Shown here piece after piece: positions 17,983 to 25,180 of a DNA stretch of 33,262 nucleotides. Within the stretch, counting starts at the first letter, position 1, and each line of letters starts with the position of its first letter. Below the pieces are notes generated by a model, which saw only the letters and a program-made list of their open reading frames with translations, was not told where the DNA came from and searched no databases. A program made the position numbers and the translations under genes. Source of the DNA: Planctomycetota bacterium (GTDB lineage: Bacteria > Planctomycetota > Planctomycetia > Gemmatales > Gemmataceae); the NCBI GenBank assembly GCA_029777335.1, contig JAKOSN010000220.1, positions 1 to 33,262 on the forward strand, given 5' to 3'.

Positions 17983-18003
17983 CCCGCGAGAGGTTGCGAT
18001 TCC

Positions 18004-18381
18004 ATGCCGAAGGTAACATTCGTCAACGAGAAGGTCGAGATCGAGGTACCCGAAGGCGCCAATCTGCGCCAGGAAGCGCGAAAGGCCGGCATCGAACTCT
18101 ATTCCGGGATCTTTCGTTACCTCAATTGTCGAGGGTTGGGCCAGTGCGGCACCTGTCGCGTCCTGGTCAAAAAGGGGATGGAGAACCTCTCGCCCAAGAC
18201 AATGGTGGAAAAGTTCACCATGACCTTTCATCCGCTGACCACCCTCGCCGTCATCGGCCAGGAAGAGGAATCGCGCCTGTCGTGCCAGGTCAAGGTGATG
18301 GGCGATTGCACCATCGAAACGCGGCCTGGCTACAACCTCAGCGGGGAGAACTTCTGGCAAAAACCCTATCCGAACAAGTAA
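18004..18381 (+). CDS. 2Fe-2S ferredoxin
   Basis: A 125-residue electron carrier of the beta-grasp ferredoxin fold. The start at 18004 has GAGAGG upstream. The cluster ligands are Cx5Cx2C in NCRGLGQCGTC plus a distal Cys in RLSCQV, the plant/adrenodoxin-type arrangement. The N-terminus KVTFVNEKVEIEVPEGANLRQEARKAGIELYSG is typical for soluble 2Fe-2S ferredoxins. A C-terminal tail (TRPGYNLSGENFWQKPYPNK) extends beyond the domain. No partner reductase or oxygenase is adjacent, so its partner is unknown. It converges on the lipoprotein gene, whose stop is 26 bases away. Confidence 0.93.
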   Translation: MPKVTFVNEKVEIEVPEGANLRQEARKAGIELYSGIFRYLNCRGLGQCGTCRVLVKKGMENLSPKTMVEKFTMTFHPLTTLAVIGQEEESRLSCQVKVMGDCTIETRPGYNLSGENFWQKPYPNK

Positions 18382-18407
18382 GCCTCCACACGGCGGTCGC
18401 GGGCGGT

Positions 18408-19073
18408 CTAATGCCGCCCACCCCGCCCGGCGCGCTTGTGGTATTCTCCCTTCGCCCGGAGGGCATCTCCCCCCAGCGCCAGGGTTTGCAAGCTCGTCTT
18501 GATCGCCTCGGTGATCGCTCCCTTGGCGGTACTGGTCGTCTCGGTGAGATAGACGATCGCCACCTGCTTGGTGGGGTCCACGTACAGGTGGTAGCGCCAG
18601 GTCCCAATGTCGAACACATGGGAGCGCAGCTGCACCGGCGGCCCCTTGAAAGGCATCACTTCCAGACTCCCCGCGCTCCCATTCTGCGGAGCGCCAAAGG
18701 CTCGCAGCGCTTCCTCCTCCGCCTGCCCGGCCTTGGGGGTCATCAGAACATAAGCACTGGCAAAGTCCCCCTTCCCATCCCGCTGATAATGAAACGCCCC
18801 ATTGTAGAGATTCTCCTGCGGCTTGGGACTAAGCCCCTTCGGCAACCGCAGAAAAATCTCCACCGGCCAGCTCTCCTTCTCCTTGTCCTTTTCCTTCTCC
18901 TTGCGCTCCGGAAGGTCGATCGGGGCTCCCAGTTCCTTGTTTTCCTTGTCAAACCGCTCGACGCGCTGTTGTTCCTCGACGATCTTGCTTTCGTAGTCGT
19001 TCAGTCCACAGCCGGCGCAAAGCACGGCGAACAGCCCGACCAGCGCGGAACGTCTGCACAGGTAGTAAAGCAA
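18408..19073 (-). CDS. Hypothetical lipoprotein with charged coiled segment
   Basis: I place the start at TTG 19073, seven bases after GGAGGG, because it gives a compact lipoprotein signal (RRSALVGLFAVLCAG-Cys) right at the N-terminus; the open frame to 19340 has no good start. The result is 221 residues. After the lipid Cys comes a short helix and a Lys/Glu-rich run (about 50-62), then a globular domain with VEIFLRLPKGLSP and a C-terminal half rich in beta strands (WRYHLYVDPTKQVAIVYLTE). No known family recognised; it is probably anchored to a membrane facing the periplasm. The lipobox has Cys at -3, which is unusual. Confidence 0.7.
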   Translation of the reverse strand: MLYYLCRRSALVGLFAVLCAGCGLNDYESKIVEEQQRVERFDKENKELGAPIDLPERKEKEKDKEKESWPVEIFLRLPKGLSPKPQENLYNGAFHYQRDGKGDFASAYVLMTPKAGQAEEEALRAFGAPQNGSAGSLEVMPFKGPPVQLRSHVFDIGTWRYHLYVDPTKQVAIVYLTETTSTAKGAITEAIKTSLQTLALGGDALRAKGEYHKRAGRGGRH

Positions 19074-19209
19074 GGGTCGACCCTCCGGGACGCTGCACAC
19101 AATTGGTGGCACTTCTGTAGTTGTATCAGCCCGGAGAGCGGATTGCCAAGAAGGGATCCCCGCCGGCGTGGAGCACGCGGAGCATGCCACCCGCCGGCGG
19201 GGAAGGCGC

Positions 19210-20355
19210 TCAGTAGCGATAGATGGCCGCCACCCCCGTGGTGCTCGGCATCCGTTCTTTCGGCACGACCAGCACGGTGCCGTGGCTGCGCAGAACGAGT
19301 TCGCCCAGATCATCGAGAACGTCGTCGGTCTCGGGATCAATCAGTTCCGCCGGCTTGAATTCGCCCGTGGTGCGATCGAGTCGGCCTGGCAGGATCCGAT
19401 CTGCCTCGAGCAGCAAACCACCCACCCGACCGGCGACGGCCGCCTTCGCCACCTCGGCGACCGAATCCTCACCCATCCAGCGTGAATGAGCGATCCGATA
19501 GTCCTCGATCATCTTGTTCATCCGTTCCTCGACGCGCGGCGCCACTGCGGTCCAGGCTTCCTCGCGCAACTGAGCCACCGAGAGCGCCTCGGGGTTTTTC
19601 GGAATTCCCGTGGGCACCAGGTTGGGGTTCGCGCTCACCTCGCGGAAGAGGCCCTGATGTTCCGGCAACGCCGCCAACACCAACGGTACGCCGACGGCCC
19701 GGGAGTGCTGATCCAGAATCACTCGATCCACTACCCGGAAGAACCGTTCGTTCTCGCTCTTCACCTCATCCTTGTGGCCTCCCTGGCCGTGGAACATCGC
19801 CGTCTGCTGCCCGCCCTTGCCATAGGTGGTGAAGGTGACAAAGCGCTGGGCGGTTTCCTTCCCCAGAGCCTCGTCCCGGGTGACCGGAAGCCCGCTCAGA
19901 TCGACCTCGTCCAGGACATACCGATTGCCTTCAAACAGGCGAGCCCGTTGTCGATCGAGACAGAGCACCTGGTAGCGATCCGCCGATTGCAGATAGCGCA
20001 ACAGCGGTTTGAGGTGGAAACTATCTGCCACCACGGCCAGTTCCTTCACCGGCTGCTGCAGTTCAAAGACGCCGAACCGATCCGCCGACGCGAGCACCGC
20101 CAGGCCATCCAGGCGATGAATCCAGAACGGCGCATCCGCCGCGATCGCCTGGAGCCGTTCCATGTACGGGCGAACCTCCCGCGCGGGGAACTTGCGCTGC
20201 AGCGACATCTCGACCGTGCGGAGCAGGTTCTTGTAGCAGATCGGGTCCAGGGCGTTGTCGGGACTGCAGCGATGGGTGGGCAGATAGACCGAGATGCAGG
20301 GCGGCTGATGGTGGTTGAAGAAGGCCTCCAACTCTTTCAAATGGAGCGGATGCAT
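19210..20355 (-). CDS. baeRF-family (bacterial eRF1-like) protein
   Basis: A 381-residue protein with the signature of the bacterial archaeo-eukaryotic release factor group (baeRF, probably family 3): N-terminal LEAFFNHHQPPCISVYLPTHR, a middle domain with LCLDRQRARLFEG and the C-terminal domain ending LVVPKERMPSTTGVAAIYRY. The start at 20355 is chosen because GAGGAG precedes it at proper spacing; the ATG at 20370 supplies that site. Members lack the GGQ-type evidence for peptide release and have been proposed, by genome context, to act on ribosomes under stress or in conflict; experimental function is largely open. It stands alone, with 136 bases to the lipoprotein gene downstream. Confidence 0.82.
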   Translation of the reverse strand: MHPLHLKELEAFFNHHQPPCISVYLPTHRCSPDNALDPICYKNLLRTVEMSLQRKFPAREVRPYMERLQAIAADAPFWIHRLDGLAVLASADRFGVFELQQPVKELAVVADSFHLKPLLRYLQSADRYQVLCLDRQRARLFEGNRYVLDEVDLSGLPVTRDEALGKETAQRFVTFTTYGKGGQQTAMFHGQGGHKDEVKSENERFFRVVDRVILDQHSRAVGVPLVLAALPEHQGLFREVSANPNLVPTGIPKNPEALSVAQLREEAWTAVAPRVEERMNKMIEDYRIAHSRWMGEDSVAEVAKAAVAGRVGGLLLEADRILPGRLDRTTGEFKPAELIDPETDDVLDDLGELVLRSHGTVLVVPKERMPSTTGVAAIYRY

Positions 20356-20723
20356 GGTGAATCTCCTCATGACATCGCGGGCGTTGCAATGCTCTGATCC
20401 CCCACGTTCGCATGAGTTACCACGACGAGCGCAGGCCCAGAAATCCCAACGCTCCCCTACTCCTTCGGAGTAGCTCTACACATCAGAAATGAGTGCAACT
20501 TGCGTGCCTAACGGAAGTTTCGCGTGTCGCCAATCACGAGTCCCCGTGAGCCTGTCCAGACGGTCAAGCATCGGGGCGCGCTCCTGTCTCCCTCCTTCGG
20601 CAGCCTGAAGCGCCAACCTGCCAGAGTTGACGAGGCGAACAGCTCGCAACGCGGGGGTCGGCCTCTCAAACGCTGGTTCCGCTTGAATTTCGGACCGAGG
20701 GAACCCCGACCGCCTCCTGTCCT
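20356..20723 (-). other. Gene-free stretch between the sugar operon and baeRF gene
   Basis: No convincing coding frame, RNA gene or clear promoter. The only structure noticed is a 7-bp hairpin with a TTC loop at 20457-20473 (CTACTCC / GGAGTAG), without a T tract. It contains the 3' flank of the sugar operon and the 5' flank of the baeRF gene. Confidence 0.5.
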
Positions 20724-21569
20724 TCAAGGGAGTGCCAGGCGATAGAATCGGGTTGCCGTGCCTCCGAAGATCGCGGCCGTTTCGGTTCCGCTCAGCGAAC
20801 CCAGCGCCTCGACCAACGCGCCATGAACCTGTTCATACGATGCGGCCAGTTCGCACACTGGCCAGTCGGAACCGTACATGCAACGTTCCGGACCGAATAA
20901 CTCCAAAGCACTCTGCACATAGGGTTTCAGATCCGCGACTTTCCACTGCTTCCAGTCGGCCTCGGTCACCAACCCCGAGAGCTTGCAATAAACATTCGGA
21001 AATGCCGCCGCGGCTTTCAGATGGGGCAACCAGTCGTCCATCTGCCTCGCCCTGATGTGCGGTTTTGCCAGGTGGTCGATCACCAACGGCAAGGCGGGAA
21101 ACTCCCGCGCCAGGGTGGCGGCATGACGCAGATGCTTCACATAAAAGAGCAGATCGAATGGCACCCCGTGTTTTTCCAGCACGCGCAGCCCCCGCCGAAC
21201 ATCGGGGCGCACGATAAAATCGTCGTCCGGTTCATCCTGGGTGATATGGCGCACCCCGACGAACTTCGGATATTTCCGCATCGCCTCGACCTGTTCCTCG
21301 CACGCCGGGTTGGCCAGGTCCACCCAGCCGACCACCCCCACCAGAAAGGGGTATCGATCGGCCAGGTCGAGCGCCCACCGACTCTCGTCGAGATTATGCT
21401 GGGTTTGCACAAAGATCGAATGCGTCACTCCGGTCGCGCGCAAATGCGGTTCGAGATCTGTCGGCAGGTAATCACGCCGGATCGGAGCATTCGCCGGCGC
21501 ATCCAGCCAGCGATAGTCGAACGGCTGACTCAGCTGCCAGAAATGCTGATGCGCGTCGAGAAGCACCAT
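20724..21569 (-). CDS. COG3618 amidohydrolase, sugar lactonase (L-galactono/L-fuconolactonase type)
   Basis: A 281-residue TIM-barrel hydrolase of the amidohydrolase superfamily. The metal motif HxH is at His7/His9 in LLDAHQHFW, followed by DYRWLDAP, IVQTQHNLDE-type strand, VIDHLAKP and the C-terminal MYGSDWPV with the catalytic Asp. COG3618 members characterised so far open aldono-lactones such as L-fucono- and L-galactono-lactone. It is the last gene of the operon; its ATG is six bases from the fucU stop, and the ribosome site GGAGTAGGG contains that stop, so translation is probably coupled. In the pathway it would turn the lactone made by the aldo/keto reductase into the free acid. Confidence 0.87.
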   Translation of the reverse strand: MVLLDAHQHFWQLSQPFDYRWLDAPANAPIRRDYLPTDLEPHLRATGVTHSIFVQTQHNLDESRWALDLADRYPFLVGVVGWVDLANPACEEQVEAMRKYPKFVGVRHITQDEPDDDFIVRPDVRRGLRVLEKHGVPFDLLFYVKHLRHAATLAREFPALPLVIDHLAKPHIRARQMDDWLPHLKAAAAFPNVYCKLSGLVTEADWKQWKVADLKPYVQSALELFGPERCMYGSDWPVCELAASYEQVHGALVEALGSLSGTETAAIFGGTATRFYRLALP

Positions 21570-21575
21570 GTAGCC

Positions 21576-22022
21576 CTACTCCAGGCGAACCCCAATCGAA
21601 AGCAGGATGTTGGCGAACCGTTGCTGATCGGCGGTTTGAATCGTCAGGATATGATCAGGGGTTTCCACCGCCTTGTAGAAATCCCACTTGTCGATCGGCT
21701 CCAGAGCCAGGTCCAACCCAGCGCGTTTCAGGATCGCGCGATAGTCCTCCCAGACCGGCGGATCCGCATCGAGCGTATACGGATCGTCCTTGGTGTACAT
21801 CATGGTGTGGACCCGGTCGATGGGCACCGCCGACAGGATCGCCTCCAGCGTTTGCGCACAGGTGACCACGCCTGGCATCAGATTCAGACAGACCAGCTCG
21901 GCGTTCGGCCCCTTCTTGGTGGACGCGGGATAATTGCCGTCGGCGATCAGGATCCGGGCATGGTGCCCAGCCCGGGCGAGGATCTCGTTGATGGCGGGGT
22001 GAAGCAATCGATGTTTGAGCAT
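21576..22022 (-). CDS. RbsD/FucU-family sugar mutarotase
   Basis: A 148-residue protein of the RbsD/FucU fold, which interconverts alpha and beta anomers of sugars such as fucose or ribose. The N-terminal segment LLHPAINEILARAGHHARILIADGNYPA contains the conserved His (20/21) and the Asp-Gly of the sugar pocket; VHTMMYT and the C-terminal ILTIQTADQQRFANILLSIGV follow the family. It resembles FucU more than RbsD. The start follows AAGAGG at 22022; 15 bases separate it from the epimerase stop. L-fucose and L-galactose differ only at C6, so a FucU-like enzyme fits either substrate. Confidence 0.88.
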   Translation of the reverse strand: MLKHRLLHPAINEILARAGHHARILIADGNYPASTKKGPNAELVCLNLMPGVVTCAQTLEAILSAVPIDRVHTMMYTKDDPYTLDADPPVWEDYRAILKRAGLDLALEPIDKWDFYKAVETPDHILTIQTADQQRFANILLSIGVRLE

Positions 22023-22037
22023 CCTGGCAACCTCTTC

Positions 22038-22865
22038 TTACGCATGGGCGGCCCGGAAAAACCGGCGGAACGATTCGATCGTCTGCCGAGCCGCCGCTTC
22101 CGAGTCGGGGTAAGGCAAGGCCTCGGCGGAGACAAAGCGGTCGTAGCCGATCGCGCGGAGTGCCTCCACAATGGGCGGATAATCGAGATGCCCCAGCCCC
22201 GCCGGCCGCCGGTTGGAATCAACAAAGTGCACATGCCCAAGGAACCCCACCGCATCCCGCAAAGCCGCCGGCATGTCCACTTCCTCGATGTTCATGTGAA
22301 ACAGGTCGGCGAGCAGCAAGACATTCCTGGTTGCCAGCGGGGTGAGGAGATTGACACCCGCGCGCAGCGTGTTGATCAGGTTCGTCTCGTAGCGATTGAT
22401 CGGCTCGAAGATCAGCGGAACGCCGTACTGCTGGGCATAAGGCCCCAGTTCGGCAAGGGCCTCGCCAAGATAGCGCAGGGCAGTGGTCCCGTTGACTTCA
22501 TCCCCCCAGCGGCCCTGCATCGAACCGATGATCGCCGGGGCGCCAAACGGGCCGGCGAAATCGATGATCGAGCGAATGTAATCGCGCGCTTCGGCCCGCG
22601 AGGCGGCATCGGGCAGACACAGATGCAAGCGTCGTCGCACCCACCCCGCCCCGGTGCCAACCGCCGCGAGGGCCAGGCCATTGTCATCGAGCCATCGGCG
22701 CAGTTCGTTCGGCTCGACCGCGTCGGGTCCGGGCGGAAAGAGCTCAATGGCATCGAAGCCGAGTTCGCTGGCTTTCTTGCACGCGGCGGGGAGATCATCC
22801 CAGAACACAAACGGTCCGCCCCGCGCCTCTGCCACCAGGCTGATCGTTACCGAGGATCGGATCAC
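22038..22865 (-). CDS. Sugar phosphate isomerase/epimerase family TIM-barrel protein
   Basis: A 275-residue AP-endonuclease-2-like barrel. Metal ligands of the family are visible: Glu in LIFEPINRYE, Asp and His in LLADLFHMNIEE, His in HVHFVDSNRR and a C-terminal Glu in FVSAEALPYP. The closest known types are D-tagatose 3-epimerase and hydroxypyruvate/ketose isomerases. The start is GTG at 22865, overlapping the TGA stop of the preceding gene in a GTGA junction, so translation is coupled. Its step in the operon is not obvious: it may epimerise a keto-sugar or keto-acid by-product, or act on the entering sugar. Confidence 0.85.
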   Translation of the reverse strand: MIRSSVTISLVAEARGGPFVFWDDLPAACKKASELGFDAIELFPPGPDAVEPNELRRWLDDNGLALAAVGTGAGWVRRRLHLCLPDAASRAEARDYIRSIIDFAGPFGAPAIIGSMQGRWGDEVNGTTALRYLGEALAELGPYAQQYGVPLIFEPINRYETNLINTLRAGVNLLTPLATRNVLLLADLFHMNIEEVDMPAALRDAVGFLGHVHFVDSNRRPAGLGHLDYPPIVEALRAIGYDRFVSAEALPYPDSEAAARQTIESFRRFFRAAHA

Positions 22866-23986
22866 AACGTTGCTCCGTTGGCCAGCGCCTCCGTCAAGCG
22901 ACGAGGCGGTTTGCCGAAAAATTTCTCGTATTCCGCGCGCGTCGGCTCCAGGCGAACACGCACCTTGTCGGCATGATTGAGGGCAATATCGGCGAGCTTG
23001 TGCGCCAAAAACGGGTTGCGAAAGCGATCAAACACCTCGTCGGCAAACTCCGCCACCCCGTCGACCCGCGCCGCAATCGTTGGCACGATCTCCTCGAACA
23101 CCAGCCCGCGCACCCAGCGATGGGCTTCGCGATCGGCCAGGATCTGTTGCACGGTTTCGAATCCTGCCTTGCGAAACTGGCAGACCATCGCCGTGTGTAC
23201 CCCATTCAGAATACGCACTTTGCGGAGGAAAAATGGGGTTAAATCATCGACCACCTGCATGGCGGGATCGGTGAACAACGCCGCTGGTCGCGCTGGCCTT
23301 TCCAGCGCCCACAGGGCATAAGGTTCCGCACAGATCAGCAACCTGTCAGTCGCCGCCAACGGATGATCTGCCGGCGGGCTGGTGATAATGCAATCCACCA
23401 GACTGTTGTACCAGACACATCGATCCTTCAGCCACCCCGCAAACGCCTCGGGACAACCCCAGCGGCGGGCCTGCTCCAGCACCAGTTCCTGCAGCCGATC
23501 GGCATTACGCTCGATCAATTCACAGGGAAGCAGCACCAGCGGAGGCGCCCCCGCCTGAAAACGCTCCCAGAGGACACTCGTCAATTTTCCCGGCATCGAA
23601 CGCGGGGGAGCCGAATCCGCACGATCCCCGGCCTCGAGCGCATACCCCGATTCGGTGGCATTGCTCACAAAATAGCGTAACTCCGGCGAACGCGCCAGCG
23701 CCTTCACCTCGCCCCATTGCCCCTGCGCGAGCAGGCTACGGCGCACGCTGCGCACCTTCTCGGTTCGCTCCACGAGCTGTCCATTCTCGATCCCGCGAAC
23801 CAGCACATGGTAGCCGTCGGGCTGTTCGTTGAGCAGATCCGCCCGCTGCCCAGCGGTCGATTGCACAATCACCACCTGCCCCACATTCTGCCCGGCGTCG
23901 TTCGCATGCTGGACAAAGCGATCAACGAAGCCACGCAGAAACCGGCCAGCGCCAAACTGCAGGATTGTCTCGGGAAAAGCTGCCAT
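22862..23986 (-). CDS. uxaB: Tagaturonate reductase (mannitol dehydrogenase family), short form
   Basis: An NAD-dependent reductase expected to convert D-tagaturonate to D-altronate. N-terminal ILQFGAGRFLRGFVDRF is the Rossmann-type start, VSNATESGY resembles the UxaB motif, and the catalytic Lys-x4-Asn-x2-His is visible as KVRILNGVH near residues 256-264. The start at 23986 has GAGGAAGG upstream; an ATG at 24007 overlapping the previous gene is less likely. The protein is 374 residues, about 100 shorter than E. coli UxaB, but both domains and the catalytic triad are present. It is 13 bases from the upstream zinc dehydrogenase and overlaps the downstream gene. Fructuronate reductase or another polyol dehydrogenase is the alternative. 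Confidence 0.85.
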   Translation of the reverse strand: MAAFPETILQFGAGRFLRGFVDRFVQHANDAGQNVGQVVIVQSTAGQRADLLNEQPDGYHVLVRGIENGQLVERTEKVRSVRRSLLAQGQWGEVKALARSPELRYFVSNATESGYALEAGDRADSAPPRSMPGKLTSVLWERFQAGAPPLVLLPCELIERNADRLQELVLEQARRWGCPEAFAGWLKDRCVWYNSLVDCIITSPPADHPLAATDRLLICAEPYALWALERPARPAALFTDPAMQVVDDLTPFFLRKVRILNGVHTAMVCQFRKAGFETVQQILADREAHRWVRGLVFEEIVPTIAARVDGVAEFADEVFDRFRNPFLAHKLADIALNHADKVRVRLEPTRAEYEKFFGKPPRRLTEALANGATL

Positions 23987-23999
23987 GATTTCGCCTTCC

Positions 24000-25022
24000 T
24001 CAGTCACCGACGGCGACGACTGCCTTGATTACCCCGGTTTCCGGCTGCGTGTAAGAAGGAAAGACGTCGATCAACTCCTCGAACCCAGTGCGATGAGTAA
24101 TCCACGGCCGGGTATCGATCGTGCCATCCTCGATCAGCGCAATGATGCGCGCAAAGTCCGCCGAGAGAGCATTGCGCGAGCAGAGCAAGGTTCCCTCCGG
24201 CCGATGAAACACTGGATGGCGAAACCGCACCTCGTCGGTGGTGATTCCGACAAACACCAGCCGTCCGCCATGCGCGATTAACCCGAAGGCATTCGACATC
24301 GAGGTGCTGTTGCCCGTGGCATCGATAACCACATCCGGCAGATGCCCGTCGGTGACCGCCCGCAGATCGTTCTCAACCGTCTCGCTCAACTTGATGGTGT
24401 GTGACACCCCCATGACACGGCGACAAAAAGCCAGCCGTCCCTCGTTGACATCGAGAACGATCACCTTTGCGCCGGTGAGTTTGACAAACTCCAGGGTGGC
24501 CAGCCCGATGGGCCCCGCGCCAATGATCAGGCAGGCTTCCTCCGGACGCAGCGCCGCGCGGTAGGTGGCATGGCAGCCGATGGCGAGGGTTTCCACGAGG
24601 GCGAGTTGTTCAAAGGATAGTTTGCGTGAGATGTGCAGTTTGCGCGCGGGCACCAGAAAGCGCGGACGCAACCCGCCATCGCAATGCACCCCCAGCGTCT
24701 GATGTTTTTCGCAGCAGTTGGTATGCCCGCGGACACAGGCGTAGCACTTCTGGCAGTTGATGTACGGCTCGACCGAGCAATGATCTCCCGGCTTCACAGT
24801 GGCGACATCGGGAGCGACATCGAGGACCTCGACCCCCAGTTCATGGCCCGGAATGCGCGGATAACTGAAAAACGGCATCTTGCCCAGATAGCCGCTAATA
24901 TCGGTCCCACAGATACCGACATTGTGTACGCGCACCAGTGCCTCGCCGGGGCCGGGTCGATCCGGTCCCGGAACGTCGATGCGCTTCCAGTGCTTGGGCG
25001 CCTCCAGGGACAGGGCTTTCAT
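24000..25022 (-). CDS. Zinc-dependent alcohol dehydrogenase, candidate L-galactonate 5-dehydrogenase
   Basis: A 340-residue medium-chain dehydrogenase from ATG 25022 (an in-frame ATG at 25046 is possible). Catalytic zinc ligands are Cys38 (GICGTD), His60-Glu61 (GHE); structural zinc is Cx2Cx2Cx7C at Cys90, 93, 96, 104; the cofactor loop is IIGAGPIGLATLEF with VLDVNE pointing to NAD. It belongs to the sorbitol/threonine/L-idonate/galactonate dehydrogenase group. Sitting 13 bases upstream of the tagaturonate reductase, it fits oxidation of L-galactonate to D-tagaturonate, as done by LgoD-type enzymes. If the pathway handled L-fucose, it could instead act on a deoxy-keto acid. A TACAAT box (25111-25116, minus) lies about 90 bases before it. 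Confidence 0.86.
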   Translation of the reverse strand: MKALSLEAPKHWKRIDVPGPDRPGPGEALVRVHNVGICGTDISGYLGKMPFFSYPRIPGHELGVEVLDVAPDVATVKPGDHCSVEPYINCQKCYACVRGHTNCCEKHQTLGVHCDGGLRPRFLVPARKLHISRKLSFEQLALVETLAIGCHATYRAALRPEEACLIIGAGPIGLATLEFVKLTGAKVIVLDVNEGRLAFCRRVMGVSHTIKLSETVENDLRAVTDGHLPDVVIDATGNSTSMSNAFGLIAHGGRLVFVGITTDEVRFRHPVFHRPEGTLLCSRNALSADFARIIALIEDGTIDTRPWITHRTGFEELIDVFPSYTQPETGVIKAVVAVGD

Positions 25023-25180
25023 CGCTCTCGTTCTCCACCGCGGCAAGAATCCAGGGAGAGGGCGATTCCATGCCCTGTGTCACGGGGGCGCTTGTTCCTG
25101 CCCCGGGACGATTGTATGTTGAGGTCCCCTGTGGTGGTAGCCAGCCGCGCGCGCTCGTGCAATCCTCGGCATTCGCTGGC

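Noticed and set aside
17994..19358. A 454-residue plus-strand open frame across the ferredoxin and lipoprotein genes
   Set aside because: It is out of frame with the ferredoxin and antisense to the lipoprotein; no motifs.
20476..20727. An 83-residue minus-strand frame in the gap before baeRF
   Set aside because: No ribosome site and a low-complexity Arg/Pro/Ala composition typical of chance frames.
21021..22976. A 651-residue plus-strand open frame
   Set aside because: It is antisense to four recognised genes of the sugar operon and has no family signature.
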